Source: Anaerosacchariphilus polymeriproducens (lineage in GTDB: Bacteria; Bacillota; Clostridia; Lachnospirales; Lachnospiraceae). Taken from it: a stretch of 64,000 nucleotides of DNA. Positions 9,097 through 18,857 of this stretch are shown piece after piece. The translations under genes and the position numbers were made by a program. How positions within the stretch are numbered: the stretch's first letter is position 1; every line of letters begins with the position of its first letter. The stretch lies in assembly GCF_003363435.1 (NCBI RefSeq), contig NZ_QRCT01000012.1, forward strand, positions 298,285-362,284, given 5' to 3'. A model generated the notes under the pieces. The model saw nothing but the letters and a program-made list of their open reading frames with translations. It made no database searches and had not been told where the DNA came from.

Positions 9097-9933
9097 ATGA
9101 CGAAATATATTTTTTTAGATATCGACGGGACACTTTTTGATCACAAAACGAATGCCATTCCACAAAGTGCATTATTTGCACTTAAGAGTGCAAGAAGTGC
9201 CGGGCACAAAATATTTATTTGTACGGGGCGCTCTTTTTGTCAATTAGAGCATGTCAAGCAAATTGATTACCATGGTGTTGTATGTTCTTCGGGAGCATTT
9301 ATTGTAGTTGGTGACAAGATTATTTTTCAAGAACATATCGATATAAAAGATATCAATAACATATTAGAATTATGTACTGCATTGAATATTGCTTTGAGTT
9401 TAGAAGGACTTACGGGTATCTATATGCAGGAAGCAGCTAAAAAACTTTTTCTTGAAAAAATAAGGATACTTCCAGAACAGGAAGAAGAATTATTAAAAAA
9501 TCATGGTTCTTTAGATTTTTCTAAGTTTAAATTAGAAAAAGATAAGATATATAAGATATCGCTATATTGTAGAGGTTGTGATTCGTTAGATAGGTTAAAG
9601 ACAGCTTTAGGAGAAAGATTTAATTTAATAATAACAACAAAAGAAAACGAGGTTGGTAATACAGATATTGCAGTAGCCGAACTTACTCTTACCAAAAACA
9701 ATAAAGCTACAGGGATTAAAAAAGTCATGAGTTATTATAATGCAGATATGGCAGATACGATTTCAATCGGTGATAGTATGAATGATATAGAAATGCTCGA
9801 AGAAAGTTATGTGGGCATCGCTATGGGAAATGCTGATCCGAGATTAAAAGAATATGCAGATTTTATTACTACAGATATTGATAAAAATGGATTGTATCAT
9901 GCTTTTTTAAAGTATCATTTAATCGAGAATTAA
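9097..9933 (+). CDS. Cof-type HAD-family phosphatase
   Basis: A 278-residue haloacid-dehalogenase hydrolase of the Cof/IIB group. Motif I FLDIDGTLFD is at the N terminus with FICTGR (motif II region), the conserved Lys lies in the KNNKATGIKK region, and motif IV is SIGDSMNDIEML. These enzymes dephosphorylate sugar phosphates or cofactors. The gene follows the PRD activator by 10 bases, so it may remove excess sugar phosphate made by the local PTS; the substrate is inference. Confidence 0.88.
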   Translation: MTKYIFLDIDGTLFDHKTNAIPQSALFALKSARSAGHKIFICTGRSFCQLEHVKQIDYHGVVCSSGAFIVVGDKIIFQEHIDIKDINNILELCTALNIALSLEGLTGIYMQEAAKKLFLEKIRILPEQEEELLKNHGSLDFSKFKLEKDKIYKISLYCRGCDSLDRLKTALGERFNLIITTKENEVGNTDIAVAELTLTKNNKATGIKKVMSYYNADMADTISIGDSMNDIEMLEESYVGIAMGNADPRLKEYADFITTDIDKNGLYHAFLKYHLIEN

Positions 9934-9940
9934 AATGATT

Positions 9941-9997
9941 AAGAATCAGTTATAAGTTGCATTTGAAGGTGCAAATTGTAATTTGATTCTTTTTTTT
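9941..9997 (+). terminator. Terminator-like hairpin overlapping the EIIB promoter region
   Basis: AGAATCA (9942-9948) can pair with TGATTCT (9984-9990), with an inner TTGCA/TGCAA pairing, followed by eight T. It would end the ptsH-ptsI-licR-HAD transcript. The inner part coincides with the operator block shared with the ptsH promoter, so the site probably does both jobs. Confidence 0.6.
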
Positions 9998-10011
9998 GAT
10001 TTTGACATAAT
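9957..10011 (+). promoter_or_regulatory. Promoter and operator of the cellobiose-type PTS operon
   Basis: TTGCA (9957-9961) and GTGCAAATTGTAATTTG (9969-9985) match the block before ptsH (GTGCAAAT-N4-ATTTG in both). The -35 TTGATT (9983-9988) starts 14 bases into the block, exactly as at ptsH, and CATAAT (10006-10011) follows after 17 bp. The weak -35 and -10 fit an activator-dependent promoter. Confidence 0.55.
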
Positions 10012-10059
10012 AAAAGTGTAAAAAGCAAGTTAAAAATATGATATCAGGAGGGACGCAAA

Positions 10060-10377
10060 ATGGAAGATTTAAAAGTAATTTTATGCTGTGGTGCAGGTAT
10101 GTCTAGCGGATTTCTTGCTAATGCATTAAAAAAAGCAAGCAAAAAAAGAAAGATGAATATTTCGGCTTCTGCTCATGCAGAAAGTAACGTAATGTCAGTA
10201 GTAAAAGAAGGGGTTGATGTTTTGTGCATAGGTCCTCATTACGCTTCAAGGTTTGATACGTATAAAGAACTATGTTCAGGCTATGATACGGATGTAATTT
10301 TAATACCTAAAGATATCTATGGAACACTAGATGGTGAAGGCTTATTGGATTATATAATGCAACAACGAAATAAGTAA
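10060..10377 (+). CDS. celA: PTS lactose/cellobiose-family EIIB
   Basis: A 105-residue cytoplasmic subunit that carries phosphate from EIIA to the incoming sugar on Cys10, in the motif CCGAGMSSG. The rest is typical of the Lac-family EIIB fold, with HAESNVMSVV and LCIGPHYASRF. It is the first gene of the EIIB-EIIC-EIIA-GH1-DMT-GH1 operon, preceded by GGAGGG. Confidence 0.93.
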   Translation: MEDLKVILCCGAGMSSGFLANALKKASKKRKMNISASAHAESNVMSVVKEGVDVLCIGPHYASRFDTYKELCSGYDTDVILIPKDIYGTLDGEGLLDYIMQQRNK

Positions 10378-10410
10378 TAATTATTATATGGAGAAGGAAG
10401 GATTGTTAAT

Positions 10411-11655
10411 ATGAAAAAGTTTATGGATTGGTTAAAAGATTCTTTTGCACCTACAATGAATAAAGTAGTTGAAAATTCATGGGTGTCTGCTGTATCACAG
10501 GCAATGATGAGGGTTTTACCTTTTATTTTAGTTGGATCGTTAGTCTTTTTTTATAATGTATTTGTGTCTTATGTACCAAGTCTTCCAAATTTAAATTCGA
10601 TACAAGTTTACTCATTTTCTTTTATTGGTATCTTTATCGCATTTTTGATTCCATACAATTTAATGGAATTGAAAAAAAGGAATAAGTTTCAAATACCTGC
10701 AGGATTATTGGGATTTTCATCATTTATAATGTGTTTGAATCCAAAATTTGATGAAAATAATTTTATTAGTTTTAGTTTTGGAGAATTTGGACCTTCTGGT
10801 ATTATGGTTGCCATTGTTGTAGGATTAATTGTTGCATTTATCTTTAATCTTTGGACACGTTTCGGTTTCTTAGAAGATAGTGCTACGATACCTGGATTTT
10901 TAGCAAACTGGATTAATAGTATTGTACCTATTTTTGTAACACTTCTCATAATTATGCTGGCCGTTACGAATGGAGGATTTAATTTAGTAAATGCAGTAAA
11001 TACGGTATTTAAACCAGTAGCTGCTTTTGGACAATCTTATCCTGGTATGATATTCATGTGTCTGACACCAGCTATCTTATACTCCTGTGGTATTTCTTCT
11101 TGGGCTTTTGGAGCAATTTCCACACCAGTGTTTATGGCAGGTATTAACGCTAATATCGCTGCAATTGCAGCAGGAGGCACTGCGACAAATATTGTAACAA
11201 GTGAGACAGTTTTTACTGCAGCATTAATCACAATGGGTGGTATGGGTGCTACATTACCATTAGTAGTTCAAATGCTATTTTCAAAATCAAAGAAATTGAA
11301 AACATTAGGACGAGTTTGTGTTGCACCAAGTATTTTTAATATTAATGAGCCGGTTATATATGGGACTCCAATAGCATTTAATCCAATGTTGATGCTGCCG
11401 TTATGGATTAATTCAATTACAGGTCCTACGATTGTATATTTTGCAATGAAAACAGGATTGCTTAATATTCCAGGTAAAATGATTCAGGTAGGTCAGGTTC
11501 CGGCACCTATTTCATCCGTAATGATAACAGAAGATTTGAGAGCAATTATTTTCTACGTTATTTTATTTGCAGTATATTTTGTAACATGGTTACCATTTTA
11601 TAAAGTATACGAATCTCAGTGTGTAAAAGAAGAAATGGAGCAAGCCGAAGCATAA
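10411..11655 (+). CDS. celB: PTS lactose/cellobiose-family EIIC permease
   Basis: A 414-residue integral membrane permease with about ten membrane segments. It has family landmarks such as FSFIGIFIAFLIPYNL, the TNIVTSETVFTAALITMGGMGAT segment (split over about 255-275) and FNINEPVIYGTPIAFNPMLM (about 305-325), where the Glu of NEPVIYG is the conserved substrate-site residue. It imports a beta-glucoside and delivers it phosphorylated at C6. Confidence 0.93.
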   Translation: MKKFMDWLKDSFAPTMNKVVENSWVSAVSQAMMRVLPFILVGSLVFFYNVFVSYVPSLPNLNSIQVYSFSFIGIFIAFLIPYNLMELKKRNKFQIPAGLLGFSSFIMCLNPKFDENNFISFSFGEFGPSGIMVAIVVGLIVAFIFNLWTRFGFLEDSATIPGFLANWINSIVPIFVTLLIIMLAVTNGGFNLVNAVNTVFKPVAAFGQSYPGMIFMCLTPAILYSCGISSWAFGAISTPVFMAGINANIAAIAAGGTATNIVTSETVFTAALITMGGMGATLPLVVQMLFSKSKKLKTLGRVCVAPSIFNINEPVIYGTPIAFNPMLMLPLWINSITGPTIVYFAMKTGLLNIPGKMIQVGQVPAPISSVMITEDLRAIIFYVILFAVYFVTWLPFYKVYESQCVKEEMEQAEA

Positions 11656-11695
11656 TGACACAATTATATTAACATAAGTAAGAAAGAGGTATTAT

Positions 11696-12037
11696 ATGGA
11701 AGAATATATGGAAAACGAATTAGTAAGCGTTGCAATGCAAATCATATTGAATGCAGGAGATGCAAGAAATGCAGCACTTGCAGCACTTGACGCAGTAAAA
11801 ACAGGTGATTTTACAGAAGCTAAGAAAAAAATTGAAGAAGCGAAAGCAAGTATCCGTTTGGCACATGTATCACAAACGGAAGTGATTCAAAATGAAACAA
11901 GGGGGAAAACATATCAGCCTTCACTACTATTTACACATGCTCAGGACACAATTATGACAATTAATTCAGAAGTAATATTGGCAGAGCAGTTACTGGGTTT
12001 ATTTGAAAACGTATATAAAAAAATTGAGTCATTATAG
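11696..12037 (+). CDS. celC: PTS lactose/cellobiose-family EIIA
   Basis: A 113-residue helical subunit that receives phosphate from HPr and passes it to EIIB. The phosphorylated residue is His81 in LLFTHAQDT. The helices with NAGDARNAALAALD and EAKASIRLAHVSQTEVIQ are characteristic of the family. The gene lies between EIIC and the first GH1 gene, with 15 bases to the latter. Confidence 0.93.
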   Translation: MEEYMENELVSVAMQIILNAGDARNAALAALDAVKTGDFTEAKKKIEEAKASIRLAHVSQTEVIQNETRGKTYQPSLLFTHAQDTIMTINSEVILAEQLLGLFENVYKKIESL

Positions 12038-12052
12038 AGTAGGAGGACTATT

Positions 12053-13492
12053 ATGTATAACAAAGAATTTCCTGAAGATTTTATGTGGGGTGCATCTACA
12101 TCTGCCTATCAGGTTGAGGGTGCTGCATTTACAAATGGGAAGAAACCATCTCAACAAGATATTATTAATAAAGAGAACTACAAAAAAAGAGGGTTTGCAA
12201 CAGCTGAAATAGCAAGTGATCATTATCATCATTATAAAGAAGATGTTGCATTAATGAAAGAAATGGGTTTTAAAGCGTATCGTTTTTCCATTGCTTGGAG
12301 CAGAGTTTTTCCAGATGGAGTTGGTGACGTAAATGAAGAAGGAATACAGTTTTACAGGGATTTGATAGATGAATTACTTGCAAATGAAATCGAACCCATT
12401 GTTACACTTTACCACTATGATTTACCATGGGCTCTTGTAGAGAAATATAATGGTTGGTTAAGCAGAGAAGTGGTTAAGGATTTTGAGTATTATGCTACAT
12501 ATATCATTGAGGAATTTAAGGATAAAGTTAAGTATTGGACGACAATCAATGAGCAGAGTATCATTGTACAATTTTGGACGCAGAAATGCTTTATACCTGA
12601 GGAGCTTCGGTCAAATGATCAACTTAGGTATCAAATTAATCATCATATGAATCTGGCACATGCGATAGCCTGTAAATTAGTTCATGAAAAAGTGAAGGAT
12701 GGTATGGTCGGATCAGCAATTGGTTATGCACCAGTATATCCTCTGACAAGTAGTCCACAAGATGCTATGGCAGCTCAAAATGCTCACGATTTGCATAATG
12801 CATTTTATCTTGATATTTATTTTAAAGGTATTTATACGAAATCAGCAATGGCTTACTTGGAATCCAAAGGACTTGCTCCTGAAATTGAACCAGGTGATAT
12901 GGAACTGATTAAGGAAGGATATTCAGACTTTTTAGCATTAAATTATTACTACAGCGATTGTGTAAAAGCTTGTCCTGAGGACGATGAACTTCGATTTGCA
13001 GGAGTTAATTGGACAGGTGTGAAAGGGGCTATGGATGGGCATGAACATCAACCTGGTTTTTTCCAGATGTGTGCAAACCCAGAACTAGAAACCTCAGATT
13101 GGGATTGGGCAATTGACCCTACAGGATTGGAATATCTTTTAAGAGATATTTATACACGTTATAATAAGCCCTTAATGATTACGGAAAATGGGTTAGGAGC
13201 TTATGATACTTTAACTGAAGATGGCAGAATTCATGATCCATATCGTGTTGAATATTTAAAAAATCATATTAAGGCAATGAAAAAAGCGATGGATTATGGC
13301 GTTGAAGTACTGGCTTATTGTCCTTGGTCTGCAATTGATTTACTTTCTACCAGCAACGGCATAAAGAAACGATACGGATTTATATATGTAGATCGTACGG
13401 ATGATGATCCAAAAGAATGTAAAAGAATTAAAAAAGATTCATTTTACTGGTATAAGAAGTTGATTGAATCAAACGGAATAGATTTTGATTAA
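12053..13492 (+). CDS. bglA: GH1 6-phospho-beta-glucosidase
   Basis: A 479-residue cytoplasmic hydrolase that cleaves the 6-phosphorylated beta-glucoside made by the PTS. Acid/base Glu167 lies in TTINEQS and nucleophile Glu378 in MITENGLGAYD. The phosphate-recognition signature [17 protein letters not shown] near the C terminus marks 6-phospho specificity. The barrel start FPEDFMWGASTSAYQVEGA is typical. The complete catalytic pair contrasts with the second GH1 in the same operon. Confidence 0.94.
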   Translation: MYNKEFPEDFMWGASTSAYQVEGAAFTNGKKPSQQDIINKENYKKRGFATAEIASDHYHHYKEDVALMKEMGFKAYRFSIAWSRVFPDGVGDVNEEGIQFYRDLIDELLANEIEPIVTLYHYDLPWALVEKYNGWLSREVVKDFEYYATYIIEEFKDKVKYWTTINEQSIIVQFWTQKCFIPEELRSNDQLRYQINHHMNLAHAIACKLVHEKVKDGMVGSAIGYAPVYPLTSSPQDAMAAQNAHDLHNAFYLDIYFKGIYTKSAMAYLESKGLAPEIEPGDMELIKEGYSDFLALNYYYSDCVKACPEDDELRFAGVNWTGVKGAMDGHEHQPGFFQMCANPELETSDWDWAIDPTGLEYLLRDIYTRYNKPLMITENGLGAYDTLTEDGRIHDPYRVEYLKNHIKAMKKAMDYGVEVLAYCPWSAIDLLSTSNGIKKRYGFIYVDRTDDDPKECKRIKKDSFYWYKKLIESNGIDFD

Positions 13493-13510
13493 AATGGAGG
13501 GCAATAAGAT

Positions 13511-14401
13511 ATGATTATTTTTGCCATGGTCATGAATGCAGTATGCTACTTTGTATCGAATATATATCAGAATAAGTTTTCAGAAAGTCTGGCAGATAAA
13601 AAGTATCCGTTGCCCTTATTTCAAGAAGTTTGGATGGGAATTGCCGTGATAGCTTTACTAATTATTAAACTCATATCAGGGGAATTCCAACTTTCAGTAG
13701 ATACATTGGTGATTGCTGCCATTTCAGGAATTTTTGCAGCTTTAAGCGGAATGATGTTGGTATTGGCGCTGGGAAATGGTCCAATGTCGTTAACCATCCT
13801 GTTGTTTTCTATTAATTCAGTGATACCAACTATTTTATCGTTATTTTTATTAAATGAGAAGCCTACGGTATTTCAAATTATTGGAATTATATTAATTCTG
13901 GGGATTTTCATTTTAATTAACTTTAATAAGAATGATTTGGGAATGCAGATTAAAAAAAAGTGGTTTTCTTATATTAGTTTAGCAGTTTTATTTACCGGAA
14001 TCAATTTATTCTGCATTAAGTTACAACAAAATAGGCATCCCAATCGTGAACTGATAGAATATACGGTGATACTTTATTTAAGTGGGATGATTATTACTAT
14101 GATTTGTTTTGTTTTCTTATACAGGACAGAAAAGGATAGAAAGAAAATTAATTTTAATTTCCAGCCATCTGTATTTTATCTACCTGCAATTATAGTTGCA
14201 TTAATGCAGGTAGGTGCAATGCTTTGCAGCTTATATAATTCGTCAAGAATTCCGTCTATCATTTTGTTTCCGGTCACACAATTGCTGACATTAATGTTAA
14301 CAACCATTTTTTCAATTGTCAAATTGGGTGAAAGACTGAACAAAAAAACAATATATTGTATAACGGCATCTGTAATAGCGATTGTTATAATAAATTTATA
14401 A
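13511..14401 (+). CDS. DMT-superfamily (EamA) transporter
   Basis: A 296-residue membrane protein with about ten membrane segments in two repeats. Features such as ALGNGPMSLTILLFSINSVIPTI and LLNEKPTVFQIIGIILILGI are EamA/drug-metabolite-transporter traits. It sits between the two GH1 genes with gaps under 20 bases. Inference: it could export an aglycone released by the hydrolases, or move a product sugar; the sequence does not decide this. Confidence 0.8.
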   Translation: MIIFAMVMNAVCYFVSNIYQNKFSESLADKKYPLPLFQEVWMGIAVIALLIIKLISGEFQLSVDTLVIAAISGIFAALSGMMLVLALGNGPMSLTILLFSINSVIPTILSLFLLNEKPTVFQIIGIILILGIFILINFNKNDLGMQIKKKWFSYISLAVLFTGINLFCIKLQQNRHPNRELIEYTVILYLSGMIITMICFVFLYRTEKDRKKINFNFQPSVFYLPAIIVALMQVGAMLCSLYNSSRIPSIILFPVTQLLTLMLTTIFSIVKLGERLNKKTIYCITASVIAIVIINL

Positions 14402-14408
14402 TAGATAG

Positions 14409-15866
<1,458 letters not shown>

Positions 15867-15870
15867 TAGA

Positions 15871-15915
15871 AAAATAAGGCTGAAGCAAGAGAATCCCGGC
15901 TTCAGCCTTATTTTT
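15871..15915 (+). terminator. Bidirectional terminator after the PTS operon
   Basis: AAAATAAGGCTGAAGC (15871-15886) pairs with GCTTCAGCCTTATTTT (15899-15914), so runs of T follow on either strand. On the minus strand it would have ended the chemoreceptor gene of which only a relic remains next to it. Confidence 0.85.
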
Positions 15916-15985
15916 ATATTTTGAATTTTGCGAATGCTGTCCGTAAGTCTTCAGCCAAGTTAGCAAGTGACTTTACTGAGAGTGA
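15914..15985 (-). pseudogene. C-terminal relic of a methyl-accepting chemotaxis protein
   Basis: A minus-strand frame ending at 15914 reads SVKSLANLAEDLRTAFAKFKI then stop, which has the form of the extreme C terminus of clostridial chemoreceptors (SLAELAEELxxxVSKFKI). The frame has no start and stops just upstream, so only about 21-23 codons survive. It lies beside a bidirectional terminator. Confidence 0.55.
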
Positions 15986-16036
15986 AATTAGAATTTTCTT
16001 TGTCGTTTAAAAACGGTAAAAATAAACTAATAAATA

Positions 16037-16064
16037 TTGACTATATTTTATTAAGTGTTATAAT
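16037..16064 (+). promoter_or_regulatory. Promoter for the 16091 gene
   Basis: TTGACT (16037-16042), a 16-bp spacer and a perfect TATAAT (16059-16064), about 27 bases before the start codon. Confidence 0.6.
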
Positions 16065-16090
16065 TAAAAAAAGGATGAAGGGAGAATAAG

Positions 16091-16633
16091 ATGAAGGAAA
16101 AGAAATTGACACTAGGGAAGAAACTTATTATAGGATTTGTAGTAATAATTATTTTCCTATTAGGGGCTGCACTAACGTACAGAATTATAAAAACACAGGG
16201 AGTAATAGAGGGGTTTGTGGAAAATTCTAAAATAGATAGTCCGTGTTTTGTATTAGCTGCTCAAAAAAGCGGCTTTAAAGAAGAAGTTGTGAAACAAGTT
16301 GTTGATAAGTTGAAGAAAGAGGAGATACAGATCAGGGTAATGGATGTAACTCAGTTGTCTGAATTAGACGATTCTGAATGGGATGGAATGGTCATATTGA
16401 CCACAGTAGAGTCCGGACAGATTCAAAAAGATTCTCATAAATTTTTAAAAACGCACGTCAACGAATATAATCGAATAGGAGTTGTTTTTACTGCAGATTC
16501 GAATTCGTGGAAACAAAAAGATATCGATATTGATGCAGTATCTTCTGCTTCATTAAATAGAAATGTTAACTCATGTGTAGATAGTGTTTTAGAAAAGAGT
16601 TATGATATTTTAAAGCGAATTAATGAAAAATGA
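16091..16633 (+). CDS. Membrane-anchored protein, flavodoxin-like fold suspected
   Basis: 180 residues, not recognised with confidence. One N-terminal membrane segment (about 11-32, LIIGFVVIIIFLLGAALTY) precedes a soluble domain of about 140 residues with alternating strands and helices (CFVLAAQKSGF, DGMVILTTVESG, RIGVVFTADSNSW, DAVSSASLNRNV). The pattern resembles a flavodoxin-type alpha/beta fold, but no clear FMN loop is visible. AAGGATGAAGGGAG precedes the ATG. It shares a transcript with the PadR regulator, whose possible start codons lie near its stop. Confidence 0.6.
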   Translation: MKEKKLTLGKKLIIGFVVIIIFLLGAALTYRIIKTQGVIEGFVENSKIDSPCFVLAAQKSGFKEEVVKQVVDKLKKEEIQIRVMDVTQLSELDDSEWDGMVILTTVESGQIQKDSHKFLKTHVNEYNRIGVVFTADSNSWKQKDIDIDAVSSASLNRNVNSCVDSVLEKSYDILKRINEK

Positions 16634-16646
16634 GAGGATAGAATTT

Positions 16647-17210
16647 ATGCAGTTAGCGAAAATGATAGTATTAGGTTCATTAGAGGTATTAGAAATGGGC
16701 AGTGGATATGATATTTACCAATTCTTAGACAAAAATCAAATTAGTAGATGGACAGATATACAAAAGCCTTCTATTTATAATGCTTTACGTCAATTAGAGA
16801 AAGAGTGCGCCATAGAACAGACAAAGCAGATTAAGGTTGGTAAATATCCAGAGAAAGTGGTGTATCAAGTCAATGAAAAGGGAAGAAAACTTTTTGATTC
16901 TTTACAGGAGGAAGCATTTCTAGGAATATATCCCCGCTTCTTTGGTTTTAAATTAGCATTAAAGTTTAATCGCCGTCGTACTTTAGAAGAGATAAATCAC
17001 TTTGGAAATAAGGCTATAAGCTTAATTGATGAGAAACTAAAGGATATGGATGAATATTTAGAGAGTCTCCCAAAAAACAGTAATGAATGGAAACGAAATT
17101 TATTTTTTATAGATCATGATCGCCGTTTATATAATGCTGAAAAAGAATGGATTAAAGAAGCGTTAGAGCAAATAAAGAAAGAATCGGTTATTTTGAAAAA
17201 TGTTTTATAA
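16647..17210 (+). CDS. PadR-family transcriptional regulator
   Basis: About 187 residues. The winged helix (about 1-85) has the PadR form: LGSLEVLEMGSGYDIYQFL, then KPSIYNALRQLEKECAIEQT and VVYQVNEKGRKLF. A helical C-terminal dimerisation domain of the Vir type follows. The start at 16647 is preferred because GAGAGG lies 11 bases upstream; an earlier in-frame ATG at 16623 overlaps the previous gene and lacks a ribosome site. It probably controls this small operon. Confidence 0.82.
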   Translation: MQLAKMIVLGSLEVLEMGSGYDIYQFLDKNQISRWTDIQKPSIYNALRQLEKECAIEQTKQIKVGKYPEKVVYQVNEKGRKLFDSLQEEAFLGIYPRFFGFKLALKFNRRRTLEEINHFGNKAISLIDEKLKDMDEYLESLPKNSNEWKRNLFFIDHDRRLYNAEKEWIKEALEQIKKESVILKNVL

Positions 17211-17240
17211 TTTAACAAAGAATATAAAGGAAAGGTCTAT

Positions 17241-18029
17241 ATGAAGAAAGAAGATTTAATTAATGAATCAAATTTTTTTGTTGAGAGATCTGACTATAAT
17301 TTTATAAAAAAAGAAGATGCTCTCTCAATTCAAGTAGAAGGTATGAAAATTTTTGATTCACCGCTCTTTGCATTTGGATGTGCAAAGGATCCGTATTTTC
17401 AATTATTTCAAAATTCAGCAATCGTAAGTGAAAAGTTTTTGCTTCCCCAAGAATGGCTGGATGGAGCGAAAACCGTAATCTCCTTCTTTTTGCCTTTTAC
17501 AAAAATAATTAATGAAAGTAACAAAAAACATAAAAGGACTCCTTCACAAGAGTGGCTTCATGGAAGAGTAGAAGGACAGTATTTTGTAGAGAAATTGTGC
17601 ATTTTTATAAGCGAACGAATTAAGGAAAATGGATTCAGAAGTGTTATTCCTTCCATAGATCCCAGATTTAAAGTCACATCATTTTCCAGTAATTGGTCTG
17701 AGAGGCATGCAGGATTTGTATGTGGTCTTGGAACTTTCGGGTTATCCAAAGGATTAATTACTGCAAAAGGTATGTCAGGAAGAATTGGAAGCGTTATTAC
17801 TGACCAAGAATTTCCACTTGATAAGCGTGAATACAGTGAAGTTTATGAATATTGTACCATGTGTGGTGCTTGTGTAAAAAGATGCCCCGCCAATGCAATT
17901 TCAAAAGAGCATGGAAAAAATCATAAGCTGTGTTCGGATTACATAGATGAGATAGCAAAGCTGCATAAATCAAGATATGGTTGTGGAAAATGTCAAGTAG
18001 GAGTGCCTTGTCAAAGTAAGATTCCTTAA
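17241..18029 (+). CDS. QueG-like double [4Fe-4S] cluster protein
   Basis: 262 residues. The C-terminal third holds CTMCGACVKRCPANAI and a second Cys group GCGKCQVGVPC, the two-cluster arrangement of epoxyqueuosine-reductase-like proteins. The middle shows HAGFVCGLGTFGLSKGLIT, similar to the QueG core. It is shorter than QueG (about 310-390 residues) and lacks its C-terminal HEAT repeats, so it is probably a paralogue of unknown substrate. It lies 30 bases after the PadR gene. Confidence 0.75.
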   Translation: MKKEDLINESNFFVERSDYNFIKKEDALSIQVEGMKIFDSPLFAFGCAKDPYFQLFQNSAIVSEKFLLPQEWLDGAKTVISFFLPFTKIINESNKKHKRTPSQEWLHGRVEGQYFVEKLCIFISERIKENGFRSVIPSIDPRFKVTSFSSNWSERHAGFVCGLGTFGLSKGLITAKGMSGRIGSVITDQEFPLDKREYSEVYEYCTMCGACVKRCPANAISKEHGKNHKLCSDYIDEIAKLHKSRYGCGKCQVGVPCQSKIP

Positions 18030-18074
18030 TTTATTACGATAAAAATAGGAACTTTAAATTGTCTCAATTTGTGC

Positions 18075-18080
18075 TATAAT
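18075..18080 (+). promoter_or_regulatory. Extended -10 element before gntR-deoC
   Basis: TGCTATAAT at 18072-18080 is a TGn-extended -10. No good -35 stands at 17 bp. It lies 46 bases before the GntR start. Confidence 0.45.
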
Positions 18081-18125
18081 TTAAAAGATTGGGTTTCAAA
18101 GTACGAATTAGATTGGGAGAATATT

Positions 18126-18845
18126 ATGAGTAAGTTACCTGCATATATAAAAATGTACAATACAATAAAAGCTGAAATTCAGAAAGAGATATACCAAGTT
18201 GGCGATTTACTGCCGGTAGAAGCTGAATTGGAGAAGTTGTTTTCTGTTAGCAGAACTACAGTCCGAAGAGCCATGGAACTGTTATCACGTGAAGGTTTTG
18301 TAGAAATTAAACAGGGCCGGGGAACTATGGTCTTAGATTATAGAACCAAGCAGAACCTTAATCAAGTGACTTCTGTTTCAGAAACCTTAAGGCGTAAAGG
18401 TTATACTGTAAAAACAAAAAGCATGTACATTGATATTATTCATGCTCCTTCCAATTTGGCAGAAGAACTTATGATAAATCAAGGGGAAATGATTGCCAGA
18501 GTTCAGCGTATTCAACTTGCGGATGAAAAACCAGTTGCAATTATGAAAAATTACATCCCATATCCTCTAGTTCAGGGAATAGAGGAATACACGAATCAGT
18601 TCACAGCTTTATATCAATTTTTAGAGGAAAAGTATGAAATACAGATTGATGCAGCCAAGGATAAAATATATGCAAAAGGAGCTGATTTTACAGAAGCGGA
18701 GATGCTTAGAGTGAAACCAGAGACGGCTCTTCTTTGTATTCGGAGAGTCTGCTTTCAGGATGAGAGACCGGTATGCGTGGATGTAGTAAGTATAATAGGA
18801 AATCAATATGAATTAGAACTTTCCATGATGGGACGTTATAAGTAA
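18126..18845 (+). CDS. GntR-family regulator, HutC/UTRA type
   Basis: 239 residues. The N-terminal winged helix (about 5-75) reads LPVEAELEKLFSVSRTTVRRAMELLSREG; the UTRA ligand-binding domain (about 90-235) shows RVQRIQLADEKPVAIMKNYIP and LLCIRRVCFQDERPVCVDVV. The start at 18126 follows TTGGGAGA; upstream in-frame codons lie inside the promoter. It is 12 bases from deoC, so its effector is probably a sugar phosphate or deoxynucleoside product. Confidence 0.88.
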   Translation: MSKLPAYIKMYNTIKAEIQKEIYQVGDLLPVEAELEKLFSVSRTTVRRAMELLSREGFVEIKQGRGTMVLDYRTKQNLNQVTSVSETLRRKGYTVKTKSMYIDIIHAPSNLAEELMINQGEMIARVQRIQLADEKPVAIMKNYIPYPLVQGIEEYTNQFTALYQFLEEKYEIQIDAAKDKIYAKGADFTEAEMLRVKPETALLCIRRVCFQDERPVCVDVVSIIGNQYELELSMMGRYK

Positions 18846-18857
18846 AGGAGCTGCAAT

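Noticed and set aside
12003..12232. Short frames on both strands at the EIIA/GH1 junction
   Set aside because: They overlap well-supported genes in other frames.
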